Shown here: positions 4,938 through 5,560 of the stretch, in pieces
How positions within the stretch are numbered: position 1 is the stretch's first letter
Layout: every line of letters starts with the position of its first letter
NCBI GenBank assembly: GCA_026394695.1
Contig: JAPKXT010000076.1
Span: 1 to 5,560, forward strand
From: Methanoregula sp.
GTDB taxonomy: Archaea > Halobacteriota > Methanomicrobia > Methanomicrobiales > Methanospirillaceae
Reading direction: 5' to 3'
Length of the DNA stretch: 5,560 nt
Made by a program: the position numbers and the translations under genes
Notes under the pieces: model-generated
Told to the model about the DNA's origin: nothing
The model's database searches: none
The model's input: only the letters and a program-made list of their open reading frames with translations

Positions 4938-5560
4938 GGACTTACGCGGTTGAATTAGTATGAAGCGAGAAACTCCCGTCATAACTCCAGCAAAAAGGAA
5001 TCGGATTAGAAAGTCGGTTGCGAGATAAAGAGGGAAGTTGCCGATCGGTGAATCGAGCGTTTCGACTCGTACCAGCTGATACCCGTATAAAGCCGCTGAG
5101 TTTCCAGGCGAAGAAAAGCCAGTAATGAAAGAAAAATGTGACCTCGTTGGACAATTTCTTTGCGTCCCTGGCATCTCTCGATGCCGCAACACTGCTTAAT
5201 GCCTCGATGGTACTCTTCGATATTCCACCCGAGATCTTTGAACGATTTTCTATCGGGTTCTGATGCACCGAGGATATCTGTTGCCCAATGTTCAGCATCT
5301 CCCTCCGAATGAACAACTCTGAAAACCTTGATGAAACCATATTGGCGCAGGTGAACCACTCTTCCTTCAGGAGGTATGTCAATCTCCGAGATTTGGCGAT
5401 TAAACGTATGATCCGGATCCACTAATCTGTTGGATTTGAGGCGAGTACACCAGTGCCATTTCAGAAACCGGATCAGTTTCAGGTTGTCGATACTCGAATA
5501 CCATGAATCAAAGAGAACGCAATTTGGTTGAAACTTTCGTTCATCAGCTGCCCGGAGCAT
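4938..5560 (-). mobile_element. Insertion sequence, one end (IS4/IS701-type), cut by window edge
   Basis: The element carries the transposase 3' end, and its terminus is probably at the GGACTTACGC sequence (4938-4947), which lies 58 bases past the transposase stop and resembles terminal inverted repeats of many prokaryotic insertion sequences. Only one end is in view, so the matching inverted repeat, target duplication and full length cannot be read here. It sits just after the terminator of the HEAT-repeat gene and breaks no visible gene. The exact boundary is inferred. Confidence 0.6.
5006..5560 (-). CDS. DDE transposase, C-terminal part (IS4 superfamily, probably IS701-like)
   Basis: The 184 codons in the window are the C-terminal part of an RNase H-fold transposase that cuts and joins element ends with two metal ions. 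VLFDSWYSS (residues 15-23 of the visible part) contains the second catalytic Asp (Asp18). LGWNIEEYHRGIKQ (110-123) contains the catalytic Glu (Glu115, with Lys122 seven residues on, as in the E-x6-K signature of IS4 elements). The segment GIERCQGRKEIVQRGHIFLSLLAFLRLE (126-153) is characteristic of IS701-like members. The first catalytic Asp would lie in the part beyond the right edge. The Met at 5558-5560 is therefore very unlikely to be the true start. The visible frame is intact up to TAA at 5006-5008, with the family-like ending SLFISQPT, so there is no sign of decay here. The superfamily is fairly sure, the exact IS family less so. Confidence 0.85.
   Translation of the reverse strand: MLRAADERKFQPNCVLFDSWYSSIDNLKLIRFLKWHWCTRLKSNRLVDPDHTFNRQISEIDIPPEGRVVHLRQYGFIKVFRVVHSEGDAEHWATDILGASEPDRKSFKDLGWNIEEYHRGIKQCCGIERCQGRKEIVQRGHIFLSLLAFLRLETQRLYTGISWYESKRSIHRSATSLFISQPTF

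Noticed and set aside
4942..5382. 146-codon minus-strand frame overlapping the transposase
   Set aside because: Same strand but another frame; the frame ending at 5006 has the DDE transposase motifs.

Overview
The window looks like chromosomal DNA of a methanogenic archaeon, most likely Methanomicrobiales (Methanoregula/Methanospirillum-like). The evidence is: a tRNA-Ile with no encoded CCA; an archaeal/eukaryotic-type (CDKAL1-like) tRNA methylthiotransferase; an aspartate dehydrogenase (NadX) route into NAD instead of bacterial NadB; A/T-rich TATA-type boxes upstream of genes; GGTGA-type Shine-Dalgarno sites; and T-tract gene ends without clear GC hairpins. The taxon assignment is inference, not a database match.

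Layout from left to right. Positions 65-138 hold tRNA-Ile(GAT) on the + strand. Two minus-strand genes follow: a 177-aa coiled-coil protein of unknown function (235-768) and a radical-SAM tRNA methylthiotransferase (1024-2319). Between them lie about 255 bases with a possible 26-codon ORF just past the methylthiotransferase stop. A 160-base divergent promoter region (2320-2479) carries a tandem 9-mer and a perfect 12-bp palindrome. It separates the methylthiotransferase from a rightward NAD pair, nadX (2480-3238) and nadC (3252-4106). After a T-tract-rich gap with its own TATA box comes a 197-aa protein built almost entirely of 31-residue HEAT-like repeats (4266-4859). From about 4938 to the right edge is one end of an insertion sequence, with the C-terminal part of an IS4/IS701-type DDE transposase on the minus strand, cut by the window end.

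How the genes relate. NadX makes iminoaspartate from aspartate, quinolinate synthase (NadA, not seen here) would make quinolinate, and NadC makes nicotinate mononucleotide. The pair is therefore the first and third steps of de novo NAD synthesis in one likely operon. The methylthiotransferase acts on t6A37 of tRNAs; the nearby tRNA-Ile has A37 but no functional link is shown. The HEAT-repeat protein and the 177-aa protein have no function readable from context.

I found no convincing undescribed multi-gene system. The points most worth a second look are the repeat/palindrome array in the divergent promoter, the conflict between the methylthiotransferase start codon and its TATA box, the small ORF behind that gene, and the absence of nadA between nadX and nadC.
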